Source: Pelethousia sp034928145
GTDB lineage: Bacteria > Bacillota > Clostridia > Christensenellales > CAG-138
Direction of reading: 5' to 3'
Length of the DNA stretch: 64,000 bases
Assembly (NCBI GenBank): GCA_034928145.1
Contig: JAYFPE010000009.1
Span: 1-64,000 of the forward strand
Shown: piece by piece, positions 24,218-32,019 of the stretch
Layout of the letters: each line of letters opens with the position of its first letter
Numbering within the stretch: the stretch's first letter is position 1
Made by a program: the position numbers and the translations under genes
The notes under the pieces: model-generated
Told to the model about the DNA's origin: nothing
The model's database searches: none
What the model saw: only the letters and a program-made list of their open reading frames with translations

Positions 24218-25155
24218 AGCCCCAGCTCCTTTCGCAGGGCCTCGATCTGTGCCCATGTGGGCAGGGATTCGATGGCTCCCTTCGTCTGCACGCACAGCCG
24301 CCCGGCCAAATTACCGGTCACCATGGCCCGGCGCAGGAGGTCCGCTGTAAACAGGCCCGTCTGCGCCGCGCCTTCGCGCAGGAGCGTGGCCAAAAAACCA
24401 CCCCAGAACGCGTCCCCCGCGCCCGTAGCGTCCACGCACACGGCAGGGATGCCCGCTACCTCGATGGTTTGCCCCCGCCAGAAGCAGCGCGCGCCCTTGG
24501 CGCCCAGCGTTTCCACCACGGCGGCAATGCCGTTTTGTTCCATACAGGCGAAAACATTCGCCTCGCCGCCCACGAAATCCGTTTCTTCCTCGGATATCTT
24601 GAGCAGGTCCACATAAGGTAGTATGTCCGCAACCGCCCGCAGGGCAGCCTCCCGGTCTCTATCCCAAAGCAGGTCGCGGTAATTCACATCGAAGCTTACC
24701 AGCCTGCCGTTTTGCGCGCCCAAGGCCAGGGCATGGGCCGTAGCCGCCGAAGCCGGGGGTTTGGAAAGAGAGCAGGAACCCGCGTGCACCACCTTCGCCT
24801 GGCCGGCGCGCTCCACATCCGTTTCGGTGAGGAACATATCCGCACCGGGCTTGCGAGCAAAGGTGAAACTGCGCTCCCCATCCTCCCGCAGGGTCACAAA
24901 AGCCATGGTGGTAACGGCTTGCCCGACCAGCTCCGGGCAGAGAACCTCCACCTGGTTCTTCCGCAGGGTATCAAAAAGGAAGCGCCCGAAATCATCATCC
25001 CCTACCCGGCCGCAAAAACCGACCCGAAGGCCGTTGCGGGCCGCAGCGATGGCGGCATTGGCCGGCGCGCCGCCAGCCTTGCGGATGTACATGCCCTCGC
25101 CTTCGCCCGGCAGGAAATCGATAACCATTTCACCAACGCTTATCAAATCCAGCAT
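24214..25155 (-). CDS. Fructokinase-type PfkB carbohydrate kinase
   Basis: A 313-residue PfkB kinase. MLDLISVGEMVIDFLP, RKAGGAPANAAIAAARNG (signature 1) and CVDATGAGDAFWGGFLATL (GAGD motif) match bacterial fructokinases (ScrK type), which form fructose-6-phosphate. The segment LISFDVNYR-like LVSFDVNYRDLLW is also typical. It is the first gene of a four-gene minus-strand operon and overlaps the following epimerase gene by four bases. A TATAAT (minus strand, 25178-25183) lies upstream but has no clear -35. Confidence 0.87.
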   Translation of the reverse strand: MLDLISVGEMVIDFLPGEGEGMYIRKAGGAPANAAIAAARNGLRVGFCGRVGDDDFGRFLFDTLRKNQVEVLCPELVGQAVTTMAFVTLREDGERSFTFARKPGADMFLTETDVERAGQAKVVHAGSCSLSKPPASAATAHALALGAQNGRLVSFDVNYRDLLWDRDREAALRAVADILPYVDLLKISEEETDFVGGEANVFACMEQNGIAAVVETLGAKGARCFWRGQTIEVAGIPAVCVDATGAGDAFWGGFLATLLREGAAQTGLFTADLLRRAMVTGNLAGRLCVQTKGAIESLPTWAQIEALRKELGL

Positions 25156-25286
25156 GCAATCTATCCTTCCGTATTCAATTATAAACGAAGCAACAATCTT
25201 TCCTCAGTTTATCACAGGAATTAGCCGGATTCAAGCCGAATCCAACTAGGAAGGCGCACCCAAGCCGCCGCCTTCTTTCGCAGGCA

Positions 25287-25316
25287 CAAAAAAGGAGGGG
25301 CCTGCGCCCCTCTTTT
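25287..25316. terminator. Bidirectional terminator downstream of the holin gene
   Basis: GAGGGGC (25295-25301) pairs with GCCCCTC (25306-25312). It is flanked by an A-run upstream and TTTT downstream, so it works for the minus-strand phage cassette. Confidence 0.85.
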
Positions 25317-25338
25317 CCGCTGCCGCCCCTTGGGCTGT

Positions 25339-25587
25339 TCAATTCGGCTCCGTGTATGTAAGCGCCCGTTCGCTATCGCCCAGGCCCTTGGTCGTGGGAT
25401 CCACCACCACGCCCAGCAGGGAGAGCAACTGCAAAATGGCGGCAACGGCCTGCATCACCGCATCCTGCGTAAGAGCGGGCACGATGTCGAAGAGGCCGAG
25501 CAGTTGATATACCGTGCTCACGCCAAAGGTCAGAAAGGCCATCAGCCACACCTTGTTTTTAAAACGAACTTTCCAATTGATCTGCAT
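25339..25587 (-). CDS. Phage holin, phi LC3-type family
   Basis: An 82-residue small membrane protein. The N-terminal INWKVRFKNKVW, two hydrophobic segments, and the C-terminal LLGVVVDPTTKGLGDSERAL closely follow the phage_holin_1 (phi LC3) pattern. Holins form inner-membrane lesions that release the endolysin. It is the last gene of the tail-fibre/endolysin cassette, with AGGAGG before the ATG. Confidence 0.88.
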   Translation of the reverse strand: MQINWKVRFKNKVWLMAFLTFGVSTVYQLLGLFDIVPALTQDAVMQAVAAILQLLSLLGVVVDPTTKGLGDSERALTYTEPN

Positions 25588-25607
25588 TTTGTTTTCCTCC
25601 TTAAAAT

Positions 25608-25826
25608 TTATAGCTTATCCGCGAATTCATCCAGCCTGTGATGGGCGCTTTTGGCGCTGGCCTCCACCAGCGCCATGCGTTCCACCAGGCAGTTGTGCTT
25701 GTCCACCTTCTCCTCCAGGCGGGAAAGGCGGAAATCTACCAGCTTATTGAACTGGCGGATTCCCGCCCAGGAACCCGCCAGCGTGCATAGGCCCGAGATG
25801 ACGGCCACAATAATGGCTTCGGTCAT
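25608..25826 (-). CDS. Small holin-associated membrane protein
   Basis: A 72-residue protein with one N-terminal transmembrane segment (IIVAVISGLCTLAGSWAG) followed by an amphipathic, coiled-coil-like tail (FRLSRLEEKVDKHNCLVERM). Proteins of this build (XhlA-like) commonly sit between endolysin and holin genes of Gram-positive phages and assist lysis. It lies exactly in that position here. Function is inferred from architecture and context only. Confidence 0.65.
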   Translation of the reverse strand: MTEAIIVAVISGLCTLAGSWAGIRQFNKLVDFRLSRLEEKVDKHNCLVERMALVEASAKSAHHRLDEFADKL

Positions 25827-25838
25827 AGGCCTTGTCTC

Positions 25839-26642
25839 CTACATATCCTTATGCCGTTCGATGAACGCCAGGATGCCTGCCCGCGTTTTCTCGCCGCAGA
25901 TGCCATCCGCCGTGCCGCAATCGTAGCCCATAGCATTCAGAGCGTCCTGCAAGTCCTTAATCGCGCCGCCCCGCATGAGGGGTTTGGTGATCCGCAGTAC
26001 GGTCTGCTTCGGATCCGGCGCGGTCTCGGGCGGCGTGACGGGCGTGAGCGGGGGCACGGTGATGGCCTCGTAGCTGTAGCGCTTTTTCATCAGGCCGCGA
26101 TAGCTCCACTTTTTGCCCGCGCTGCTCATGCGCTCGATCACGCAGCCGTGCGCCAGGCCCCGCTCATGCAGCACCAGCGGTTCGCCATCCGCCGCAAAGC
26201 CCGCGATCCAGCCCACATGGTCGATGGACGAAGTCGCGCTGCCCACAAAAATCGCCTCGCCGTAAACATAGGGCCGGTTAATATATGCAATGCGGCCCTT
26301 ATCCGTGCAATAATTGGCGTAGTTCCCTTTTGCGTTGGTATCCGCGCCGGAATATTTATCCTCCAGGCCCTGGCAGTCGCAAACGGTCACGCCTTGTGCG
26401 GCCCAGCCGGCTGTGACACTGTCGAACTCCTTGCGGGACCAGCCCCAGGCCTTGTAATACTGGCCGTATTTTTTATCCAGCAGGGCCTGCGTACACTTCG
26501 CGCCCGTGGTACCATAGAGGTATTGCCACACCCCGGCGCTGCCTACCTGTTCAAGCGGCACGCACAGGGTGCTGCCCGCGGGGATGCGGGCGGAACTGGC
26601 GTGGGATATGCCCCAGGCCATAAAATCTAAAACGTTTTTCAT
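25839..26642 (-). CDS. Endolysin: NlpC/P60-like peptidase with C-terminal peptidoglycan-binding domain
   Basis: A 267-residue lysin. The catalytic region shows CDC(90)QGLEDKYSG, resembling the DCSGL Cys motif of NlpC/P60, and DH(142)VGWIAGF as the His motif. A Pro-rich linker (TPVTPPETAPDP) joins a C-terminal peptidoglycan-binding type 1 repeat (LMRGGAIKDLQDALNAMG, DGICGEKTRAGILAF). No signal peptide is seen, consistent with holin-dependent release. The ATG at 26642 is chosen over 26732 because AGGAGG is four bases upstream and the family homology starts at MKNVLDFMAW. It would cut peptide cross-links in the cell wall. Confidence 0.8.
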   Translation of the reverse strand: MKNVLDFMAWGISHASSARIPAGSTLCVPLEQVGSAGVWQYLYGTTGAKCTQALLDKKYGQYYKAWGWSRKEFDSVTAGWAAQGVTVCDCQGLEDKYSGADTNAKGNYANYCTDKGRIAYINRPYVYGEAIFVGSATSSIDHVGWIAGFAADGEPLVLHERGLAHGCVIERMSSAGKKWSYRGLMKKRYSYEAITVPPLTPVTPPETAPDPKQTVLRITKPLMRGGAIKDLQDALNAMGYDCGTADGICGEKTRAGILAFIERHKDM

Positions 26643-26650
26643 GTATCCTC

Positions 26651-27385
26651 CTAAATGCAAAAGCCTATGGATATACCGCGCTCGGAATTGGCGTTGTACA
26701 TATTCGTAACACCGTTTCCATCCACGGCACAAAAGCGCGTAGAGCTGCTTACATAGGGCGAGCGCCCATGCCAGGCCGACGGCAATCCGTTGACCTTTTT
26801 GATCCGGCTGGCGGCATTGGTAAACACCGGGTATCCCACGCTTTTATCCGGGGGCTTCTCGCCGGCAAACGAGGTAGGCGTGCTGCCGAATATCTCATAC
26901 TCGGAAAACATCCATACGCTGTCCGTGGTGGTAAGGATGGTGGGTGAATTGTAGCCCGCGCTGGTGCGCTTGTTCACCGCCTTGATGACATTGCTGCCGA
27001 CTACGGCTTCAAGTGCGGGGAGAACGGTGCTTATGAGCGTGGGCCGCAAGGCACAACTCCCCCAGCCGCCGGTATTCGTCATGGTAGCATTCATTGCTTT
27101 CCTCTGCACAAAGCTATCTACCATACCAAAGGAGATGGGGGCCTTGCCGCTGCCATCCGCCAGGTCATCATAATTAAAGTCGAGAATCTTGACCTCGATT
27201 ATGGCAGATCCGAATACCTCGGAGGAGAAGGCGATAGATTTTATATCGCCTACAGCCCAATATTCGGCGGCCCGGCCCGCCGCCGCCACCAGGGCGATAT
27301 CCTTCCAGGCTGTATTCTCCAGCGTATTTCTGGCCGGGAAGCCCGATTCCATATGCAGCAGCATACGCCTTCGATGGGCCATCAT
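26651..27385 (-). CDS. DUF6273-domain protein, tail-associated
   Basis: A 244-residue protein whose C-terminal half carries the DUF6273-type pattern: a W-x-FSEYEIFG segment, AWHGRSPYVSSSTRFCAVDG and a final GISIGFCI. The domain is frequent in Clostridia cell-surface proteins and phage tail tips and is thought to be lectin- or adhesin-like. It overlaps the tail-fibre stop codon by four bases (ATGA), implying coupled translation. Together with the fibre it could form the receptor-binding end of a particle or a cell-surface adhesin. Confidence 0.7.
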   Translation of the reverse strand: MMAHRRRMLLHMESGFPARNTLENTAWKDIALVAAAGRAAEYWAVGDIKSIAFSSEVFGSAIIEVKILDFNYDDLADGSGKAPISFGMVDSFVQRKAMNATMTNTGGWGSCALRPTLISTVLPALEAVVGSNVIKAVNKRTSAGYNSPTILTTTDSVWMFSEYEIFGSTPTSFAGEKPPDKSVGYPVFTNAASRIKKVNGLPSAWHGRSPYVSSSTRFCAVDGNGVTNMYNANSERGISIGFCI

Positions 27386-28212
27386 GCCGTCGCCACCTCC
27401 CGCACGATCACCACACCGTCCTTAACGCTCATCTCATATTGGGTGGATGCTTTAAATGCCGGCGTACCACCAATATATGCCGTAACCGCAGGAAAGGTGA
27501 TATTAACCGCGGCCGCCGTGGTGAAGCGCAGCCAGCACGCAAAGGGGCTGTCGGGCCAGGCGAAGGCATAGGTTCCCACGGCCTCTGAAACGCGATATTC
27601 CGCGTTATCCGCAAGGGCCGCGCCGGAACCCGGCAGCGCCGTAAACCGGCTGGGTTGGGCAGCTGCGCCCAGGGCCGCGCGGGCAGCCGTGGCCGTCGCC
27701 GCGCCCGTGCCGCCGTTTTCCAGTGGCAGCGCATCGGCCGTATTACCCAGGCCCAGCACATTGCGCGCTTCCGCAACCGTTTTGGTAGCTACCGCGCCAT
27801 CCTCGCCAGTGAAGAGGGGCAGCCCCGCATCCGTGCCCACCTTGCCATCGCCGCTGATGCCGCCATGGCTGTGTATGCTTGGCGCGGCGTCGAGCGCAGC
27901 CCGGGCCTCCGCAACCGTTTTGGCAGCTACCGCGCCATCCTCGCCAGTGAAGAGGGGCAGCCCCGCGGCCGTGCCCACCTTGCCGTCGCCGCTGATGCCG
28001 CCGTGGCTGTGTATGCTTGGCGCGGCGTCGAGCGCAGCCCGGGCCTCCGCGGCTGTTTTGGTAGCCAACAGGCCCTCCGTACCCGTGAATACGGCCAGCT
28101 CGGCCCCCGCGCCCGCGATCCCCGGTTCCAACAGCGCCGCCATGGGTGTGCGCCCCAGTTCCGTAGCTTGCACATGCAGCGGGTTGAGAGCCGTGTTCGT
28201 GTTTAAGATCAT
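27382..28212 (-). CDS. Phage tail-fibre-like protein with 46-residue tandem repeats
   Basis: A 276-residue protein with two near-identical units plus a partial third of the pattern VAEARAALDAAPSIHSHGGI, then SGDGKVGT-AGLPLFTGEDGA (about residues 45-160). GLGNTADALPLENGGTGA follows, a common phage tail-fibre phrase. The C-terminal part is beta-rich and could be a receptor-binding tip. AAAGGAGG precedes the ATG. It is the first gene of the cassette. No baseplate, sheath, portal, capsid or integrase gene lies nearby. Confidence 0.75.
   Translation of the reverse strand: MILNTNTALNPLHVQATELGRTPMAALLEPGIAGAGAELAVFTGTEGLLATKTAAEARAALDAAPSIHSHGGISGDGKVGTAAGLPLFTGEDGAVAAKTVAEARAALDAAPSIHSHGGISGDGKVGTDAGLPLFTGEDGAVATKTVAEARNVLGLGNTADALPLENGGTGAATATAARAALGAAAQPSRFTALPGSGAALADNAEYRVSEAVGTYAFAWPDSPFACWLRFTTAAAVNITFPAVTAYIGGTPAFKASTQYEMSVKDGVVIVREVATA
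27773..28048. repeat. 138-bp tandem repeat inside the tail-fibre gene
   Basis: Two head-to-tail units (27773-27910 and 27911-28048) are nearly identical, and a third, more diverged unit begins at 28049. The unit is 46 codons, so length changes keep the frame. Confidence 0.85.
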
Positions 28213-28292
28213 CTTGTATCCTCCTTTGCCTTGATTTTGTGTATGATAAAAGGACAGCCCGGCGGCTGCCCCATATCATCTTGCGCATATTA

Positions 28293-28304
28293 GAACTATC
28301 GTTC
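28293..28304. promoter_or_regulatory. LexA/DinR-type SOS box upstream of the lysis/tail cassette
   Basis: GAACTATCGTTC matches the Gram-positive SOS core GAAC-N4-GTTC exactly and extends to the palindrome AGAACTATCGTTCT (28292-28305). It lies about 80 bases upstream of the tail-fibre ATG, directly adjacent to a minus-strand TAATAT hexamer (28287-28292). No good -35 is seen. The region 28213-28659 holds no gene; besides this box it contains only the hairpin at 28563-28599. Confidence 0.6.
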
Positions 28305-28562
28305 TGTTTATAATAGTTTACCGCATCCGCGCCGCCATGGCAAGGGCGCGAAAGCGGCATTTTACGTGCAGCCATCGGGTGCGCCCGCACGGTGGTGCCG
28401 CCCGCACATCGCGAAACAATATACCCAGGGTTACTTAGCTGCCCGGTTTTGGATGTTATAGCAAGGAAAAATGATAAGATGAATGGGGCATGTGTATAGG
28501 GAAAGCGCTTGCAAGGCTCAAAGAGACCTTCTTCGCCATTCCTTTCACCCTCATATGATAGG

Positions 28563-28599
28563 AAAAGTAGACACTATCTTTTTGATAATGTCTACTTTT
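28563..28599. terminator. Hairpin terminator after the sulfur-carrier flavoprotein gene
   Basis: AAAAGTAGACA (28563-28573) pairs perfectly with TGTCTACTTTT (28589-28599), with an inner TATC/GATA pair around TTTTT. Located 60 bases after the stop of the minus-strand gene; A- and T-runs lie in the stem. Confidence 0.65.
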
Positions 28600-28659
28600 A
28601 TCTTACAGGTTCACTCCCTTCCGGGGCGGACTCTTTTTACATGCAGGTATACATTTGCG

Positions 28660-31134
28660 CTAGATGAACAGGTTCACGTTGGCTTCCTCCGCGTCGCCCA
28701 GGTATGCGCCCACACCGCCCAGCTCCACGCCTTCGATCAGTTCTTCCTCCTTGATGCCCATCATATCCATGCTCATGGTGCAGGCCACGATCTTCACGCC
28801 CGCTTGCATGGCCTTTTGGATCAGGGTCTCCAAAGAATCCACATTTTTATCCGCCATGATCTTCTTCATCATAGCTGTGCCCATACCCGCCATGTTCATT
28901 TTGGAGAGCTTGAGCTTGCGGCTGCCCCTGGGCAGCATAAAGCCGAACATGGCCTCCATAACGCTCTTTTTCACAGGCTGCTTTTGCGCTTTGCGCAGCG
29001 CAGTCAGCCCCCAGAAGGTAAAAAACATGGTGACCGGCCTGCCCATGGCTGCAGCGCCGTTGGCGATGATGAAGCTGGCCAGCACCTTATCGAGATCGCC
29101 GGAAAAAACGATGATGGTCTTGCCCTCTGCCGATTCGCGGGCGCTGGGCGCTGCCGCCTCGCCGCCCTTGCGCACGCGGGCGATGTAATCGTTGCCCCGC
29201 CGCTCCGTACCCACCAGGGTATTGCCCGTGCGCCTGCACCAGGCTCCGATATCCCGCGTGAAGCCCGGATCGGAGGCGGAGACCTCCAGTACGGAACCAT
29301 CCGGCATATCCTTCACGGTTTCAAATACCTTCATAATGGGGCCGGGGCATTGCAGGCCGCTGCAATCCAGCCGTACGGAAACGGTAGGCGCGGCCGAGGC
29401 GGAGGCGCGGCCGGCCTGATCGCCCTGATCACTGTAAGATTCGGTCGCTTTCAAGGGAGCAGCCATGCTATTTTCCTCCTTATAATGGGTAGCGCGGTAG
29501 AAGCGGGTACCGCCGGGATAAAGCAGCACGTTTTCAAAGCCGTGCAGCATCAGCATACGGGCGGCGTTATAGGAGCGCACGCCGATGGCACAGAAGGTGA
29601 TGATCTCCTTGCGCTTATCCAGCTCGCCCATCCTGCTTCGAAGCTCGCCCAAGGGAATGTGCACGGCCCCGGGCAGGGCATAGGCCATTAGCTCCGCATC
29701 CTCGCGCACATCGAGCAGGATGGCCTCGGGCTTCTTCTCCACATCGTCCCAGGCAGCAAAGCGCACCTTGGCCGCGAGCACGTTTTCCGCCGTGAAGCCC
29801 GCCATGTTTACCGGGTCTTTGGCGGATGAATAGGGCGGCGCGTACGCCAACTCCAACTGCGTAAGGTCTTGTATGCCGCCGCCCAGGCGGGTGGCTACGG
29901 CGATGGTGTCGATCCGCTTATCCACGCCTTCGTGGCCTACGATCTGCGCGCCGAAGATGCGCTTGCCATCCATTGAGAACAGCAACTTCAGCGTCATCGG
30001 CGACGCGCCGGGGTAATAGCCCGCATGGGAATTTTGCACGATGACGGCCCGCTCGTAATCCTTCCCGTGCACGAGGCCCCGGCGGATCAGCGCTTTTTCG
30101 TTGGCGCCTGTGGAGGCCGCAGTGAGGTCGAACACCTTGGCTACGGATGTGCCCTGGGTACCCTCGTAGCGCACGGCTGCGCCCGCGATGTTGTCCGCGG
30201 CGATGCGGCCCTGCTTATTCGCCGGGCCGGCCAGCGGCACCATGGTCTTATCCTTGAAGATATAATCCTCCACCTCGATCATATCCCCTACGGCATAGAT
30301 CGAAGGATCAGAGGTTTTGAGATACGCATCCGTCGCCACGCCGCCGCGGGCGTTCATCTCGAGACCCGCGGCCTTGGCGAGCTCGCCGTTGGGCCGCACG
30401 CCGATGGCGAGGACCACCAGCTCAGTGCTGATAGACTTGCCGCTTTTGAGGCGGATATCCACCCCGTCACCCGTATCCGTAAATGCCTCCACCCCATCGC
30501 CCAGGATGAGGTTTACGCCGTTTTCAACGATATTTTCATGCAAAAGCTGGGCCATCTCGAAATCGAGCGGGGCCATAACCTGATCCAGCATTTCGATGAT
30601 GGAGACCTCAAGGCCCGCGTGGCGCAGGTTCTCCGCCATTTCAAGGCCGATGAAGCCGCCGCCGATCACGGCCGCGCGTTGGACGCCCTGCTCCTTGATC
30701 AAAGCGCGGATTCGATCCGTATCCGGCACAGTCCACAACGTTTGCACACGGGGGGAATCAATGCCGGGGATGGGGGGCCGTATGGGCGAGGAGCCTGTTG
30801 CCAGCACCAGGGTATCGTACTGTTCCTCATAGGTTTCGCCCGTATCCGGGCGCTTGACGGTCACGGTCTTATTTGCCCTGTCGATGGAGATGGCCTCGTT
30901 TTGCACGCGCACGTCAACATTGAACCGATCCCGCATGGCCTTGGGGGTTTGCAGCAGCAGAGCGCTGCGCGAGGCGATCACGCCGCCCACATGGTAAGGC
31001 AGGCCACAATTCGCATAGGAGATGTAAGGCCCGCGCTCCAAAAGCACGATCTCCATCTCCTCATCCAGCCTTCTGAGCCGGGCCGCGCAGCTGGCGCCGC
31101 CAGCCACGCCGCCGATGATAACGACCTTAGCCAT
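28660..31134 (-). CDS. CoA-disulfide-reductase-like flavoprotein fused to rhodanese, TusA and DsrE2 domains
   Basis: An 824-residue four-domain protein. Residues 1-445 form a pyridine-nucleotide disulfide oxidoreductase (FAD motif IIGGVAGGASCAARL, active Cys43 in SYANCGLPY, second dinucleotide motif AAVIGGGFIGLEMAE). About 450-550 is a rhodanese domain (DVRED, active Cys in ITFCAIGVRS). About 590-660 is TusA (LDCSGLQCPGPIMKV). About 675-824 is a DsrE/DsrF-like domain (CTMSMDMMGI). The combination suggests reduction of persulfide or CoA-disulfide sulfur with NAD(P)H and relay along internal Cys residues. It is encoded just after a DUF6132 gene and near thioredoxin. The family is known; the physiological sulfur donor is not. 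Confidence 0.9.
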   Translation of the reverse strand: MAKVVIIGGVAGGASCAARLRRLDEEMEIVLLERGPYISYANCGLPYHVGGVIASRSALLLQTPKAMRDRFNVDVRVQNEAISIDRANKTVTVKRPDTGETYEEQYDTLVLATGSSPIRPPIPGIDSPRVQTLWTVPDTDRIRALIKEQGVQRAAVIGGGFIGLEMAENLRHAGLEVSIIEMLDQVMAPLDFEMAQLLHENIVENGVNLILGDGVEAFTDTGDGVDIRLKSGKSISTELVVLAIGVRPNGELAKAAGLEMNARGGVATDAYLKTSDPSIYAVGDMIEVEDYIFKDKTMVPLAGPANKQGRIAADNIAGAAVRYEGTQGTSVAKVFDLTAASTGANEKALIRRGLVHGKDYERAVIVQNSHAGYYPGASPMTLKLLFSMDGKRIFGAQIVGHEGVDKRIDTIAVATRLGGGIQDLTQLELAYAPPYSSAKDPVNMAGFTAENVLAAKVRFAAWDDVEKKPEAILLDVREDAELMAYALPGAVHIPLGELRSRMGELDKRKEIITFCAIGVRSYNAARMLMLHGFENVLLYPGGTRFYRATHYKEENSMAAPLKATESYSDQGDQAGRASASAAPTVSVRLDCSGLQCPGPIMKVFETVKDMPDGSVLEVSASDPGFTRDIGAWCRRTGNTLVGTERRGNDYIARVRKGGEAAAPSARESAEGKTIIVFSGDLDKVLASFIIANGAAAMGRPVTMFFTFWGLTALRKAQKQPVKKSVMEAMFGFMLPRGSRKLKLSKMNMAGMGTAMMKKIMADKNVDSLETLIQKAMQAGVKIVACTMSMDMMGIKEEELIEGVELGGVGAYLGDAEEANVNLFI

Positions 31135-31135
31135 A

Positions 31136-31366
31136 CTATTTTCCCTCCTTTTTATCGGGCAACACGGCGCCGCTGAGCAGCAGGCCCATCACGCCCCCAT
31201 AGATGGTAGATATATAGGGATCAGACGTGATAGGGCAGCTGCCGGTAGCGCAGCCCACATAGCGGTAAAATAAAAAGCCGCCTGCCATGCCCGCCAAGCC
31301 AAAGAGCACCGTGAGCAGCCAGCGTTTAAGGGGAATGCGTGGCTTCGCTTTTTCCATGCTTTCCAT
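31136..31366 (-). CDS. DUF6132-type small membrane protein
   Basis: A 76-residue protein with two hydrophobic segments (LLTVLFGLAGMAGGFLFYRY and YGGVMGLLLSGAVL) joined by VGCATGSCPITSDPY, which carries two Cys residues. This matches DUF6132-type proteins often found with rhodanese or sulfur-transfer genes. AGAGGAGG lies nine bases before the ATG at 31366. The stop is one base from the start of the sulfur-trafficking flavoprotein, so they are co-transcribed. A membrane link for sulfur or redox handling is inference. Confidence 0.7.
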   Translation of the reverse strand: MESMEKAKPRIPLKRWLLTVLFGLAGMAGGFLFYRYVGCATGSCPITSDPYISTIYGGVMGLLLSGAVLPDKKEGK

Positions 31367-31503
31367 GCCTGAAAGCCTCCTCTTATTTTTTCCTGTGTTA
31401 ATAAATATACATTCTTTCGCCAGCCTTTTCTGTGACTTTGTCACCCTGCCGCCTGGCATTCCGAAAAGCCCCGCCTTACAAGGTTCCTGCATGGCTGCGG
31501 CGC

Positions 31504-31531
31504 AAAAAAAAAGGGCCGTAGCCCCTTTTTT
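31504..31531. terminator. Terminator after thioredoxin
   Basis: On the minus strand GGGC-TACG-GCCC is followed by a long T-run (A-run at 31504-31512). It separates thioredoxin from the DUF6132 gene downstream. Confidence 0.75.
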
Positions 31532-31538
31532 GATCCGC

Positions 31539-31853
31539 TTATAGCATGGATAGAATTTCGCCCTTGGGCTGCATGCCTATGGCGCGGTTCACTTCCACGC
31601 CGCCCTTGATGAGCACCAGGGTAGGGATGCTGCGGACTTTGAACCGTATAGCCAGCTCCTTTTGTGCCTCCACATCGACCTTGCCCACCTTAACGTGGGT
31701 CTGCTCCGCGGCGATTTGCTCCACCACGGGGAACATGGCTAGGCAGGGGGCGCACCAATTGGCCCAAAAGTCCAGCAGAACGGGTTTATCGGATGAAAGC
31801 ACTTCCTTTTCATAGTTATCCTTGGTAATGACCATAGCAGACATAGCAGACAT
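31539..31853 (-). CDS. Thioredoxin (WCAPC active site)
   Basis: A 104-residue thioredoxin. VLLDFWANWCAPCLAMFPVVEQ carries the redox Cys pair, with Ala replacing the usual Gly (WCAPC instead of WCGPC). The cis-Pro loop SIPTLVLIKGG and the KVDVEAQ strand are normal. AGGAGG lies eight bases before the ATG at 31853. It is upstream of the DUF6132/flavoprotein pair but separated by a terminator-like hairpin. It could reduce the persulfide carrier or serve general disulfide reduction. Confidence 0.9.
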   Translation of the reverse strand: MSAMSAMVITKDNYEKEVLSSDKPVLLDFWANWCAPCLAMFPVVEQIAAEQTHVKVGKVDVEAQKELAIRFKVRSIPTLVLIKGGVEVNRAIGMQPKGEILSML

Positions 31854-31961
31854 TGTGGCTTCCTCCTGTTTTGTTTGTAGGCTTATCATAGCACGGATGC
31901 GCGCCCGCAACCGTGATAAGATCACACAGGGTACGAAAAAGAGATAATCTTCGCCCTATTC

Positions 31962-31990
31962 TTGTTTATTTCGGGCCCGTTTGCTATAAT
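31962..31990 (+). promoter_or_regulatory. Promoter of lysA
   Basis: TTGTTT (31962-31967), 17-base spacer, TATAAT (31985-31990). Transcription would begin about 22 bases before the lysA ATG. Confidence 0.75.
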
Positions 31991-32019
31991 ACGAAGCATA
32001 TTTATAAAGGAGCGTCATT

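Noticed and set aside
25339..28212. A complete prophage
   Set aside because: No integrase, repressor, packaging, capsid, tube or baseplate genes and no attachment-site repeats were found around the cassette.
28497..28512. CcpA cre-like GGGAAAGCGCTTGCAA
   Set aside because: Two mismatches to the core consensus and no gene start within a useful distance in the right orientation.
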